Assembly: GCA_035649575.1 (NCBI GenBank)
Contig: DASRJH010000239.1
Location: 1 to 30,874, forward strand
Direction of reading: 5' to 3'
Source of the DNA: DASVAL01 sp035649575
GTDB taxonomy: Bacteria > Planctomycetota > UBA1135 > UBA2386
Length of the DNA stretch: 30,874 nucleotides
Positions 23,896 to 30,830 of this stretch are shown piece by piece (the first letter of the stretch is position 1; the number at the start of each line of letters is the position of its first letter). Both the position numbers and the translations under genes were made by a program. The notes under the pieces were generated by a model that made no database searches, was not told where the DNA came from, and worked only from the letters and a program-made list of their open reading frames with translations.

Positions 23896-25341
23896 ATGAA
23901 CCACGTCACGCTTTCCCGTCTGTTCGTTCCCGCCACACTCGCCGCCGCCGCACTGGCCCAGGGTCCGGACTTCCTCGTCACCTACTCGCAACCCGAAGTG
24001 ACCATGTCGGGCAGCGGCGGCACGAACCTGCGCTTCCTCGCGCCGAACGAGATCGCGCATCTCGAGTGGTCGCTCGGCCCCTGCTCGAACCTGTCCGCCG
24101 AGAAATGGGCGCCGCGCACGTGCTTCCACACGATGGCCGGGGACGAGAACGGCGACGCGATCTACTGGAACCCCTCGATCTTCGGCTCCATCGACGCGCT
24201 CGTCGCGACCATGTCCACGACGCCGATCGGCGGAGTCAACCCGCGCACGGTCTTCTATTCTCCCTCCGCCGCGATGGGCACGAACATCAGTGGCGTTCCT
24301 GGGCTGCGCCCTGGCGATGTCGGCCGCATCGTGCGCACGAGCGCCGGCGACGGCCAGGTCGAGTACTTCATGCGGCGCGAACAGTTCAACCAGGCCTTGG
24401 GTCTGCCCCTGGCCACGCCGATCGACGTCGATGCGATCGCCTTCTCGGTCAACGACGGCGTGTTCTTCTCGCTCGACCAGGACATCGTGGCGAACACGAT
24501 CTGCGGGCCGATGCTGATCCAGGACGGCGCGGTGATCATGGTGCCGGCCTGGGGGCTGACCTACACGCCGGACTTCCGCGTCGCCACCGTGCTGCCCGTG
24601 TGTGCGGCCGTGCTCTACACGGAGGCGCAGATGGACGCGTTCGTGAACAACGCGCAGGTGACCGACCGCTTCGGCGTCTGCCTCACCAACGGAATCGACA
24701 CCGAGTCGCTCGAGATCGACTGGTCGGGTCCGAACGTGACGGTGTTCCCGTGTGGTGGCGCGGTGCTCAGCGCGCCCTCGCTGATCTTCTCGTGCGAGAC
24801 GATGACGGGAGCCAGCCTGCTCACGACGGCCGGCGGCGGCACGATCTACAGCGGTCTCTGCGGCAGCACGGGGCGCGGATGCGGTGGCGGCCCGACGCTC
24901 GGCCTCCAGATGGGCATCCAGCCCACGAGTGCAGCGGTCGGCGCGCCGAGCTACGTCAACGGCCTGCTCGGCACGTTCACCTGGCGCTACACGATGGAGC
25001 CACAGCAGCACGTGCAGAACGTGTTCCCGGCCGGCGCGCCGTTCGGGGCGACGAGCATCGAGGTCGGCTCGCCCTGGCTCTGGAACTTCGTGTTCATGGA
25101 GATCGTGCCGCCGACGGTGCCCGGCTCGTTCCCGGCCTTCCCGTTCTCGCTGTTCTGCTTCCCGGACTTCTACATCCCGAGCTTCACGTTCTACATGCCG
25201 GCCCTGGCGCCCGGTGGCTTCGGTTCGTTCCCGATGCCGGCGATCCCGGCCAACTGGCAGGGCAAGGTGCTGTTCCAGAGCTTCGCCTTCGGCGGCAGCG
25301 GGATCGAGCTGAGCACGCCGGTCGTGATCGACGTGCTGTGA
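23896..25341 (+). CDS. Exported Cys-containing beta-rich protein of unknown function
   Basis: 481 residues. Signal peptide at about 1-22 (ending AAALA before Gln). The mature chain has about a dozen Cys, suggesting disulfides or extracytoplasmic stability, and beta-strand-rich segments (IDVDAIAFSVNDGVFFSLD is a propeller-like pair). A Gly/Cys-rich turn occurs in the middle (GLCGSTGRGCGGG). The C-terminus (GGFGSFPMPAIPANWQGKVLF, then LSTPVVIDVL) follows the same pattern as the ends of the proteins at 22617 and 16158-18023: a Gly-Phe-Pro run, a Gln before a strand and a final hydrophobic strand. No family or enzyme motif recognised. It lies 70 nt after the previous exported-protein gene and converges on the DinB-cupin gene with 17 nt between the stops. 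Confidence 0.82.
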   Translation: MNHVTLSRLFVPATLAAAALAQGPDFLVTYSQPEVTMSGSGGTNLRFLAPNEIAHLEWSLGPCSNLSAEKWAPRTCFHTMAGDENGDAIYWNPSIFGSIDALVATMSTTPIGGVNPRTVFYSPSAAMGTNISGVPGLRPGDVGRIVRTSAGDGQVEYFMRREQFNQALGLPLATPIDVDAIAFSVNDGVFFSLDQDIVANTICGPMLIQDGAVIMVPAWGLTYTPDFRVATVLPVCAAVLYTEAQMDAFVNNAQVTDRFGVCLTNGIDTESLEIDWSGPNVTVFPCGGAVLSAPSLIFSCETMTGASLLTTAGGGTIYSGLCGSTGRGCGGGPTLGLQMGIQPTSAAVGAPSYVNGLLGTFTWRYTMEPQQHVQNVFPAGAPFGATSIEVGSPWLWNFVFMEIVPPTVPGSFPAFPFSLFCFPDFYIPSFTFYMPALAPGGFGSFPMPAIPANWQGKVLFQSFAFGGSGIELSTPVVIDVL

Positions 25342-25348
25342 GACGGGC

Positions 25349-25373
25349 GGCAGGCGCGTCAAGGGCGCCTGTC
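25349..25373. terminator. Bidirectional terminator candidate between convergent genes
   Basis: GGCAGGCGC (25349-25357) pairs with GCGCCTGTC (25365-25373), 9 bp with one G-U, around a 7-nt loop that contains the minus-strand stop triplet (25359-25361). The best hairpin of the four convergent junctions in the window; no T-run follows. Confidence 0.5.
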
Positions 25374-26222
25374 GTCGATGCCGGTGAAAGCACTCGGCGG
25401 CGCGAACACGTCGAGCACGACGGCTGTCTCGATGGCCTCCGCACCGTGCGGGGCATGGCTCGGCAGATGAATCACGTCGCCGCCGCCCAACACACGCTCA
25501 CCATCCGCGAGAGTGAAGCGCACGCGGCCCGACACGACGCAGCTGAACTGTTCGTTGGCGTGGCTGTGCACGGGCACCTTGCAACCGCGGTGCAGCGTGA
25601 CGTGCGAGATCATCGCATCCGCGCCGACGATGCGCCGGCGTTCGAGAGCCGGCATCGGCTCGTCGTGTGCGAGGTCCTTCCAGCTGGCTGCGAACGGCGC
25701 ACCTGGCGCCACGGCGGCCGCCTGCACCAGAGCCTCGATGCGCGTCACGTGGTGGTCGTCGTGCTCGGCCGTGAAGAAAGCGACGTCGACGGCGCGCATC
25801 GGCCGCTGCAGGCGAGGGTGCATGGCCTGCGCAGCGAGGCGCGTGCGGTCGAGACGCTGGAGTCGGTCGAGCAAGTTTGCGCGACTGGCCGCGAAATCGC
25901 CGAGCACGGCTTCGAACGTGCGGCTGTTGTGCCCTGCATTCCAGCTCGCGCGGTTCTCGATGTCCCAAGCCGACAAGGTGGTGACGCCGCGCTCCAACTC
26001 GTCGAGTCGCCGCAGGTGCAGCGCCTCGAGATCGTGCAGGTGGCCGACGTTCTCCTGGATCGACCACTTGCCGTCGCGACGGCGCGTGAGCTCGCTGGCG
26101 GGCAGTCCGCGCACGGCGTTCGCGATGCGCACCTTCGTGCCGCGCAGGCGCGAGAGGAACACGTCGATGCGTTCGACCGGGAAGTCGAACGGGAACTGGC
26201 GCGAGATCCAGGGTTCTTGCAT
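25359..26222 (-). CDS. DinB-like and cupin domain fusion protein
   Basis: 287 residues in two parts. Residues 10-165 form a DinB/YfiT-type four-helix bundle: SIQENVGHLHDLEALH in helix 2 (His61, His63) and AEHDDHHVTRIE (His154, His157, His158) near the end supply the usual metal-binding His set. Residues about 195-285 form a small cupin barrel: HSHANEQ (His219, His221, Glu224 or Gln225) and the second motif LPSHAPHG (His259). DinB-like proteins are often thiol transferases or metal-dependent hydrolases of unknown substrate, and cupins bind metals and small ligands; the fusion suggests a single small-molecule or stress-related function that I cannot name. The frame extends upstream of 26222 only through low-quality Arg-rich sequence, so the ATG giving MQEPW is chosen. 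The GNAT gene lies 64 nt upstream on the same strand. Confidence 0.87.
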   Translation of the reverse strand: MQEPWISRQFPFDFPVERIDVFLSRLRGTKVRIANAVRGLPASELTRRRDGKWSIQENVGHLHDLEALHLRRLDELERGVTTLSAWDIENRASWNAGHNSRTFEAVLGDFAASRANLLDRLQRLDRTRLAAQAMHPRLQRPMRAVDVAFFTAEHDDHHVTRIEALVQAAAVAPGAPFAASWKDLAHDEPMPALERRRIVGADAMISHVTLHRGCKVPVHSHANEQFSCVVSGRVRFTLADGERVLGGGDVIHLPSHAPHGAEAIETAVVLDVFAPPSAFTGIDDRRP

Positions 26223-26286
26223 GGCGCTGCCCGAGCAGGACTGTCCTGAAGTTACTCGCCGCGCGACGCGTGACACGTGGTCGGGA

Positions 26287-26904
26287 TCAATTCCTGTTCG
26301 TGTCGCGCGCGATGGCGCGCCCCCCTCGCTGGCATTCGCAGCGCATGATCGGTCGCTTCGGCGAGGGACGCGCCACTTCGGCGAACCCTGCCTTCCGATA
26401 CGCGGAGGCCACGCCGGTCCACGCGAACACGTCCGGCATCGCGCGTCCCTGGGCATCCTGCGGGTAGCCTTCGAGAATCCTGCCGCCCTGTTTGCGCACG
26501 TGCGCGACGGCCGCGCGCAGCAGGGCCACCGAGACGCCGCACCGGCGGTGCGCCTTCTTCACGAAGAGGCACGAGACGACCCAGACCGGTCGTGAATCCA
26601 ACGGCTTGAACAGACGCGAACGCGCGAGCGCCGGATAGTCGGTCCGTGGCGCGAGCGCGCACCAGCCGATCACCTCCCCGTTGCGCGATGCGAGCAGTCC
26701 GGGCTCGGCGCCCGCTTCGACGAGGCGCTGCATCGCCCGCCTGTTGCCCTCGCCCTTCTGGGCCTCGAAGTCGGTCCGGCTCAGGCGCCACAACATGCAC
26801 CAGCAACCGCCGCATGCACCTCGCTTCCCGAACAGGAGCTCGAACTGCGGCCACCGGGCTTTGGTCAGAGGCAACACCTCGAGTCGTGGCGACGGCATCT
26901 TCAT
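26287..26904 (-). CDS. GNAT family N-acetyltransferase
   Basis: 205 residues. The N-terminal motif CGGCWCMLWRL is characteristic of a GNAT subgroup with a Cys-rich substrate-side segment. The core strands are LLASRNGEVIGWCALAP and VWVVSCLFVKKAHRRCGVSVALLRAAV, the latter holding the acetyl-CoA pyrophosphate loop (in place of the usual RGxGxG it reads HRRCGVS), followed by helix 3 and the final strand pair VFAWTGVASAYRKAGFAEVARP. Substrate unknown. The frame allows a TTG at 26916, but that codon overlaps a -10-like TAGATT (26915-26920); the ATG at 26904 lies 10 nt after it and gives a normal N-terminus. It is on the same strand as the DinB-cupin gene and the membrane-protein pair but has its own likely promoter. 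Confidence 0.9.
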   Translation of the reverse strand: MKMPSPRLEVLPLTKARWPQFELLFGKRGACGGCWCMLWRLSRTDFEAQKGEGNRRAMQRLVEAGAEPGLLASRNGEVIGWCALAPRTDYPALARSRLFKPLDSRPVWVVSCLFVKKAHRRCGVSVALLRAAVAHVRKQGGRILEGYPQDAQGRAMPDVFAWTGVASAYRKAGFAEVARPSPKRPIMRCECQRGGRAIARDTNRN

Positions 26905-26914
26905 GACGGTCGAC

Positions 26915-26920
26915 AATCTA
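26915..26920 (-). promoter_or_regulatory. -10-like element TAGATT for the GNAT gene
   Basis: Minus-strand TAGATT ends 10 nt before the ATG at 26904 and overlaps the alternative TTG start at 26916, arguing against that start. Confidence 0.45.
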
Positions 26921-26961
26921 GCCGGCGGTTGCCGCGAGCGACTGCTACGGCAAGCGAAGCC

Positions 26962-27627
26962 TCACCGACCGGAGCGTCCCGGCAGCCCGACTCCGCGCAG
27001 GAACTGCCAGACCACCTCGTAGAAGTTGCGCGCACCGGTCACCGTCGGCTCGTCACCGAGCAGGAACGGAGGATCGCCGGTCAACGACGCGATGCCGAAG
27101 AACGGCCGCAGGTAGAACGCGAGCTGACCACCGACGAGCAGCGAGAGCAGCAGCCAGCTCGCGACAACGACCCTGGCGCGCCCGAGCGACACGACGTGCT
27201 GCGCGAGCAGCGCACGGGTCTGGACACGCACGGCCACGCAACCCGCGGCCGCGACGAAGGCCATGTTGATGCCGACGAAGGCCGGGTAGCCGCCAAGGCT
27301 CTCCCCCTCCGGTCGCTCCATCGTGCGGCCGAGGAACAGGCTCACCGGCGCGATGCTCGCGAGCATCACCGCGACGGACCGGTACAACGAGAAGCTCGTA
27401 CGTTGTAGGGCCGCGAAGGACGAGCTGATGCCACACGTCCTGGCGAGCACGTGGTAGGCCAGCGCACACAGCAGCGCGGTGCCGAGCAACAGCAGTGGCA
27501 CCTTGATCGAGCTGCGTATGCCGTAGAGCAGGTTCTTGCTGCAGCCGATGCAGAAACCGTAGAACGCGCCACCGAGCGCGATCGCGGCGACGCAACGGCC
27601 CGCGCCCGGTTCGGCGTGGGCCTTCAC
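26962..27627 (-). CDS. Membrane protein of unknown function, second of an abutting pair
   Basis: 221 residues with about five to six membrane helices and no recognisable domain. A Cys-Gly-Cys-like N-terminal helix (GFCIGCSKNLLYG) precedes helix 2; the segment ALQRTSFSLYRSVAVMLASIAP and the following SLFLGRTM align well with PLQNLALSLLIASVAALFSL and IVWFLRATM in the neighbouring membrane protein, so the two look like diverged tandem copies. The GTG start follows the upstream stop directly (TGAGTG, no gap), which implies coupled translation and probably a two-subunit membrane complex. A soluble C-terminal tail ends FYEVVWQFLRGVGLPG. Function unknown; the two helices-plus-loop pattern is reminiscent of Yip1-like proteins, but I would not assign that. 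Confidence 0.75.
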   Translation of the reverse strand: MKAHAEPGAGRCVAAIALGGAFYGFCIGCSKNLLYGIRSSIKVPLLLLGTALLCALAYHVLARTCGISSSFAALQRTSFSLYRSVAVMLASIAPVSLFLGRTMERPEGESLGGYPAFVGINMAFVAAAGCVAVRVQTRALLAQHVVSLGRARVVVASWLLLSLLVGGQLAFYLRPFFGIASLTGDPPFLLGDEPTVTGARNFYEVVWQFLRGVGLPGRSGR

Positions 27628-28299
27628 TCAGCCCACCAGACCGAGGGCTCGCGCCATGCGCCACGTGACGAACACGACGAGGACCTGCCACGACAGCAGC
27701 AGGATCCCGGCCGGGCCGAACGGCCGCAGGTCGCGATGCCCCGCAACGCAACGCGAGAACTGGCCGAGCCCCGCAAACAGACCGAACGCGAGCAAGACGA
27801 CGTAGACCGCGTTCCCATCGATCCAGTCCCCGTTCACCATCGTCGCACGCAAGAACCAGACGATCGGTGCGAAGCCCAGCGAGAACAACGCCGCGACGGA
27901 CGCGATCAACAACGAGAGCGCCAGGTTCTGCAACGGTCGCAGGCTGCTGCCGAGATAGGCGCCGAACACCTGCAGCGAGGGCCAGCAGAGCAGCACCGAA
28001 CCGCCGTAGAGGGCGGCGACGCGCCACGCGTTCGACCAACCATCCACGACGCCGTAGGGCAGCGACGCCACTGCGGTGCACAGGACCAGCACGGCGACGA
28101 GCGTCCAAGGCGCAGTCGACAGAGCGATGCTCGCCGCGAGCCGCGGGCGCTCCGCGAGCACCATGTCGAGCACTCGCGAAGGCGACCGTGCCATGCCAAC
28201 CAGATCGGCGAACCCGAACGGTTCGGCAGCCGTTGTTGCGGAGGATGAGGTTGGGGTCAGAACGGCCCCCTCGGGAGCCTCGGAGCCGGGATCGTTCAT
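27628..28299 (-). CDS. Membrane protein of unknown function, first of an abutting pair
   Basis: 223 residues from the ATG at 28299. A short soluble Ser/Thr-rich N-terminus leads to a charged segment (FADLVGMARSPSRVLDMVLAERP) and about five to six membrane helices, with Trp and Arg near helix ends (NAWRVAALYGG, IVWFLRATM). The middle resembles the next gene (see that entry). The frame also opens at an ATG at 28347, but 28306-28338 carries three 11-bp repeats and 28338-28354 a palindrome that look regulatory; I prefer 28299, giving a leader of about 40 nt. Gene 26962-27627 follows with no gap. The pair is divergent from the second sigma/kinase module across about 130 bp, so a regulatory link between them is possible. 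Confidence 0.75.
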   Translation of the reverse strand: MNDPGSEAPEGAVLTPTSSSATTAAEPFGFADLVGMARSPSRVLDMVLAERPRLAASIALSTAPWTLVAVLVLCTAVASLPYGVVDGWSNAWRVAALYGGSVLLCWPSLQVFGAYLGSSLRPLQNLALSLLIASVAALFSLGFAPIVWFLRATMVNGDWIDGNAVYVVLLAFGLFAGLGQFSRCVAGHRDLRPFGPAGILLLSWQVLVVFVTWRMARALGLVG

Positions 28300-28305
28300 C
28301 GCTGC

Positions 28306-28338
28306 CTCTGCTGAGTCTCTGCTGTATCTCTGCTCATA
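28306..28338. repeat. Three 11-bp-phased copies of CTCTGCT
   Basis: CTCTGCT begins at 28306, 28317 and 28328, exactly 11 bp apart, with variable 4-bp spacers (GAGT, GTAT, CATA). The spacing equals about one helical turn, so a protein could bind all copies on one face. On the minus strand the heptamer reads AGCAGAG. Confidence 0.6.
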
Positions 28339-28354
28339 CTTTGCCATGCAAAGT
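28338..28354. promoter_or_regulatory. Perfect 17-bp palindrome, candidate operator
   Basis: ACTTTGC (28338-28344) and GCAAAGT (28348-28354) around CAT form a perfect inverted repeat in the divergent promoter region. It overlaps a minus-strand TAACTT (28351-28356) that could be the -10 of the membrane-protein pair. Confidence 0.5.
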
Positions 28355-28422
28355 TAACACCGTCAAGCGTCGCGTCGGGACCGCGAAGTCAATGAAAACT
28401 CCAGAAGCACGCCCGCGCCGGT

Positions 28423-28428
28423 TATGGT
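28423..28428 (+). promoter_or_regulatory. -10-like element TATGGT of the second sigma gene
   Basis: TATGGT ends 2 nt before the ATG at 28431 and 17 nt before the GTG at 28446. If used as -10 it favours the GTG, which also has an AGGA sequence just upstream. Confidence 0.35.
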
Positions 28429-28430
28429 CA

Positions 28431-29078
28431 ATGACAGGAAAAACAGTGGACCCGAATCTCACCCAGACGTGGGAGCTCGTACAGAGAGCACAAGGCGGCG
28501 ACAACGACGCTTTGAATCGGTTGTTCCAACGCTACTACGAGCGCGTGCGGCGCTCCGTCCGGGCCAGGATCGGCAGTCGCCTGCGCTTGCGGCTCGATTC
28601 GGAAGACATCTTGCAGCCCACCTTCGCGAAGGCGTTCGAGAACTTCGATCGCTTCGAGATGCGGCACGAGGGCAGCTTCCTGCACTGGTTGGCCGAGTAT
28701 GCGAAGCGACAGATCCACGATGCCGCCGACCGCGAAAACGCGATCAAGCGGGTGCCCCTCGACCACCTTCGCAGCATCGACGACGACGGGGGAGACGAGT
28801 CCCGGCCCAGGATGGAGGTCCCCGGGCGAACGACCGGTCCGATCGACAGGGTCGTGCGCAGCGAACGCGAGATCGCGGTCGAGGAGTGCCTCGATCAGAT
28901 GGCAGAGCATCACCGCATGGTCATCGTGCTCCGCGACTACGATGGGCTCGAGTGGAACGAAGTCGCCGAGAAGATGCACAAGAACACCGACTCGGCGGTG
29001 CGCGAACTGCACCGGCGTGCCATGCTCGAGCTGGCCAAGCTGTTACGGCGGCGTGGAATGGGGCCCGAGAAACCCTGA
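28431..29078 (+). CDS. ECF-type RNA polymerase sigma factor paired with a second kinase
   Basis: 215 residues from 28431; start is uncertain. Region 2: LNRLFQRYYERVRRSVRA, then LDSEDILQPTFAKAFENF and HEGSFLHWLAEYAKRQIHD. Region 4 helix-turn-helix: HRMVIVLRDYDGLEWNEVAEKM then AVRELHRRAMLELAKLL. The conserved acidic residue of the usual QETF segment is replaced by Pro (LQPTF). Candidate starts are ATG 28392, ATG 28431 and GTG 28446; TATGGT at 28423-28428 and an AGGA at about 28435-28438 favour the last, which gives MDPNLTQTWELV, a common N-terminus of this group. It is followed after 60 nt by a kinase gene and has no anti-sigma neighbour, so phosphorylation-based control is likely but inferred. 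It is in a different sequence subgroup from the sigma factor at 21732-22448. Confidence 0.9.
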   Translation: MTGKTVDPNLTQTWELVQRAQGGDNDALNRLFQRYYERVRRSVRARIGSRLRLRLDSEDILQPTFAKAFENFDRFEMRHEGSFLHWLAEYAKRQIHDAADRENAIKRVPLDHLRSIDDDGGDESRPRMEVPGRTTGPIDRVVRSEREIAVEECLDQMAEHHRMVIVLRDYDGLEWNEVAEKMHKNTDSAVRELHRRAMLELAKLLRRRGMGPEKP

Positions 29079-29084
29079 TTTCGC

Positions 29085-29090
29085 TAGATT
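29085..29090 (+). promoter_or_regulatory. Possible internal -10-like element TAGATT before the second kinase
   Basis: TAGATT lies just after the sigma stop codon and 48 nt before the kinase ATG, identical to the element before the GNAT gene; the kinase may therefore also be transcribed separately. Confidence 0.3.
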
Positions 29091-29138
29091 CCACGTGCTA
29101 CTGCGGGTGCGTCGCCCCCTGGAGCCACGGGTGCAACC

Positions 29139-30830
29139 ATGATCCAACCCTCGAAATCCCCGACCGTCGACGACCTTGCGATGGAATACCTGTTGGGGGC
29201 CGAAGCCGGGCTGCCGCCTGACCTGAATTCCCTCGCAACCCGCCTTCCCGACAGTGATTCGCAGGAGGAACTGCGCGAGATCGTCGAGGCCGCCGAGATT
29301 GCCCGTTCGACGTTTCCGGTGCCGTTTCGGCTCCGCACCGTGATCGCAGGCCGCTACCAACTGCTCGAGGAACTCGGCAGTGGTGGCTTCGGCAAGGTCT
29401 GGCGCGCGAGGGACCAGAAGCTCGGCCGCGACGTGGCCCTCAAGCTCTTCCATCCGCTCATGAACGACGCCCAAGTGGAGTCGACGCTGCGGAGGGAGCG
29501 CGACGCCCTCGCGCGCGTGCACCACGATGGCATCGTGCGTCTGCTCGACAGCGGCACGCACGAAGACGCCCAGTTCCTGGCGATGGAATACCTGCCAGGC
29601 AGCACGCTCGACAAGGTGCTCGAGAGGCTCTGCGCCCGCGGCGACAAGACGCCCGGGCGCGCCGCGGTCGCGGCCGCGATCGGCGGCCCCCCTGCCACCG
29701 GTGAGCAGTCGTGGCTCGAAGACGACTGGCACCGGACGACGGCGCGGATCATGGTCGGGGTCCTATGGGCCGTGGCCGCCGCCCACGCCCACCGGATCCA
29801 CCATCGCGACCTGAAGCCGGGGAACATTCTGCTTCGCCCGAGCGGCCGGCCCGTGGTGCTCGATTTCGGCCTGGCGGGACTCGGCGACATGGCCCAGGGC
29901 ACGCTGACCGGCCGTCTGTTCGGCACCGTCGCCTACATGGCGCCCGAGCAGCTCGAAGTGATGCGCACGGGCAAGGATGCGCGCACCGACATCTATCAGC
30001 TTGGGCTTGTGCTCTACGAGATGCTGACCTTCCAACGCACGTTCGCGGGGAAGGAGCGCACATCCCTGCTCGAGGCGGTCCGCCGCAGCAGGATCCCGTC
30101 GCCTCGTCAACTGAAGAAGGACATCCCTGCCCCGCTCGCCGACATCTGCATGCGTGCTCTCGAGCGCGATCCGAACCGCCGTTACGCCTCGGCAGATGCG
30201 TTCCGCGATGACCTCGAGAAGTGGCTCGCGGGGCAGGTCCCCTCCGTTTCACGGCTCGGGGCCGCTGGGAGAGGCCTCCGGCTCGTGCGCAGGTTCACGG
30301 TCAGCCATCGCGCCGCCGTCTTGGCAACCGCCCTGCTGACGCTCACGACAGGAACCGCACTCTGGTACATGTTGCGGCCCGAGGCCGCCATCGACGCAAA
30401 GAAGCTGGAAGGTGATAGCAACAGCTACGCCGTCACGATGCGTGAGCCAGGCTGGGTGTGCGCTCTCCGCAACTCCTTGGATGCGTCCGGGAACACGATC
30501 GGCATCAACGCCGTGCACATCCGGGTCGGTTCGGGTAATCCGGGATTGCTCGTGCGACTCGACAGCGGGACGACGACGGTACAGATCGTCGAAGCCAAGG
30601 ACTATTCTCAGTTGCCGGGTGAGGAGGGTACCAAGGTCTGTTGGATCGCCGATGCAACCAACAAGTGGGAGGGCCTGTGCAAGGGTGTGGCCGATGCTGC
30701 GGACCGCAACCAGAAGCCCGTGACGAACGAGGAAGTCATCCGGATCAACGGGGAGCTCGACACCAAGGGAGCCCGTGGTGGCAGCAGCCGCTCTGTGCCG
30801 ATCGAGGAACTGCGGGCCCGCCTGCGCTAG
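29139..30830 (+). CDS. Transmembrane serine/threonine kinase with a small extracytoplasmic domain
   Basis: 563 residues. N-terminal helical part (about 1-70), then a complete Hanks-type kinase domain (about 72-365): GSGGFG (80-85), Lys102, Glu120, HRDLKPGN (Asp224, Asn229), DFG (Asp242) and APE (268-270). A 35-residue Gly/Ala-rich insertion lies between the hinge and helix E (about 165-200). One membrane helix follows at about 392-411. The remaining 150 residues, probably outside the cytoplasm, contain beta strands (INAVHIRVGSGNPGLLVRL), a few Cys and a charged C-terminus; I recognise no domain, and there are no WD40 repeats, unlike the kinase at 18067-21732. It is 60 nt downstream of the sigma gene on the same strand. 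The likely role is to phosphorylate that sigma factor or a partner in response to an outside signal; this is inferred from context. Confidence 0.93.
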   Translation: MIQPSKSPTVDDLAMEYLLGAEAGLPPDLNSLATRLPDSDSQEELREIVEAAEIARSTFPVPFRLRTVIAGRYQLLEELGSGGFGKVWRARDQKLGRDVALKLFHPLMNDAQVESTLRRERDALARVHHDGIVRLLDSGTHEDAQFLAMEYLPGSTLDKVLERLCARGDKTPGRAAVAAAIGGPPATGEQSWLEDDWHRTTARIMVGVLWAVAAAHAHRIHHRDLKPGNILLRPSGRPVVLDFGLAGLGDMAQGTLTGRLFGTVAYMAPEQLEVMRTGKDARTDIYQLGLVLYEMLTFQRTFAGKERTSLLEAVRRSRIPSPRQLKKDIPAPLADICMRALERDPNRRYASADAFRDDLEKWLAGQVPSVSRLGAAGRGLRLVRRFTVSHRAAVLATALLTLTTGTALWYMLRPEAAIDAKKLEGDSNSYAVTMREPGWVCALRNSLDASGNTIGINAVHIRVGSGNPGLLVRLDSGTTTVQIVEAKDYSQLPGEEGTKVCWIADATNKWEGLCKGVADAADRNQKPVTNEEVIRINGELDTKGARGGSSRSVPIEELRARLR

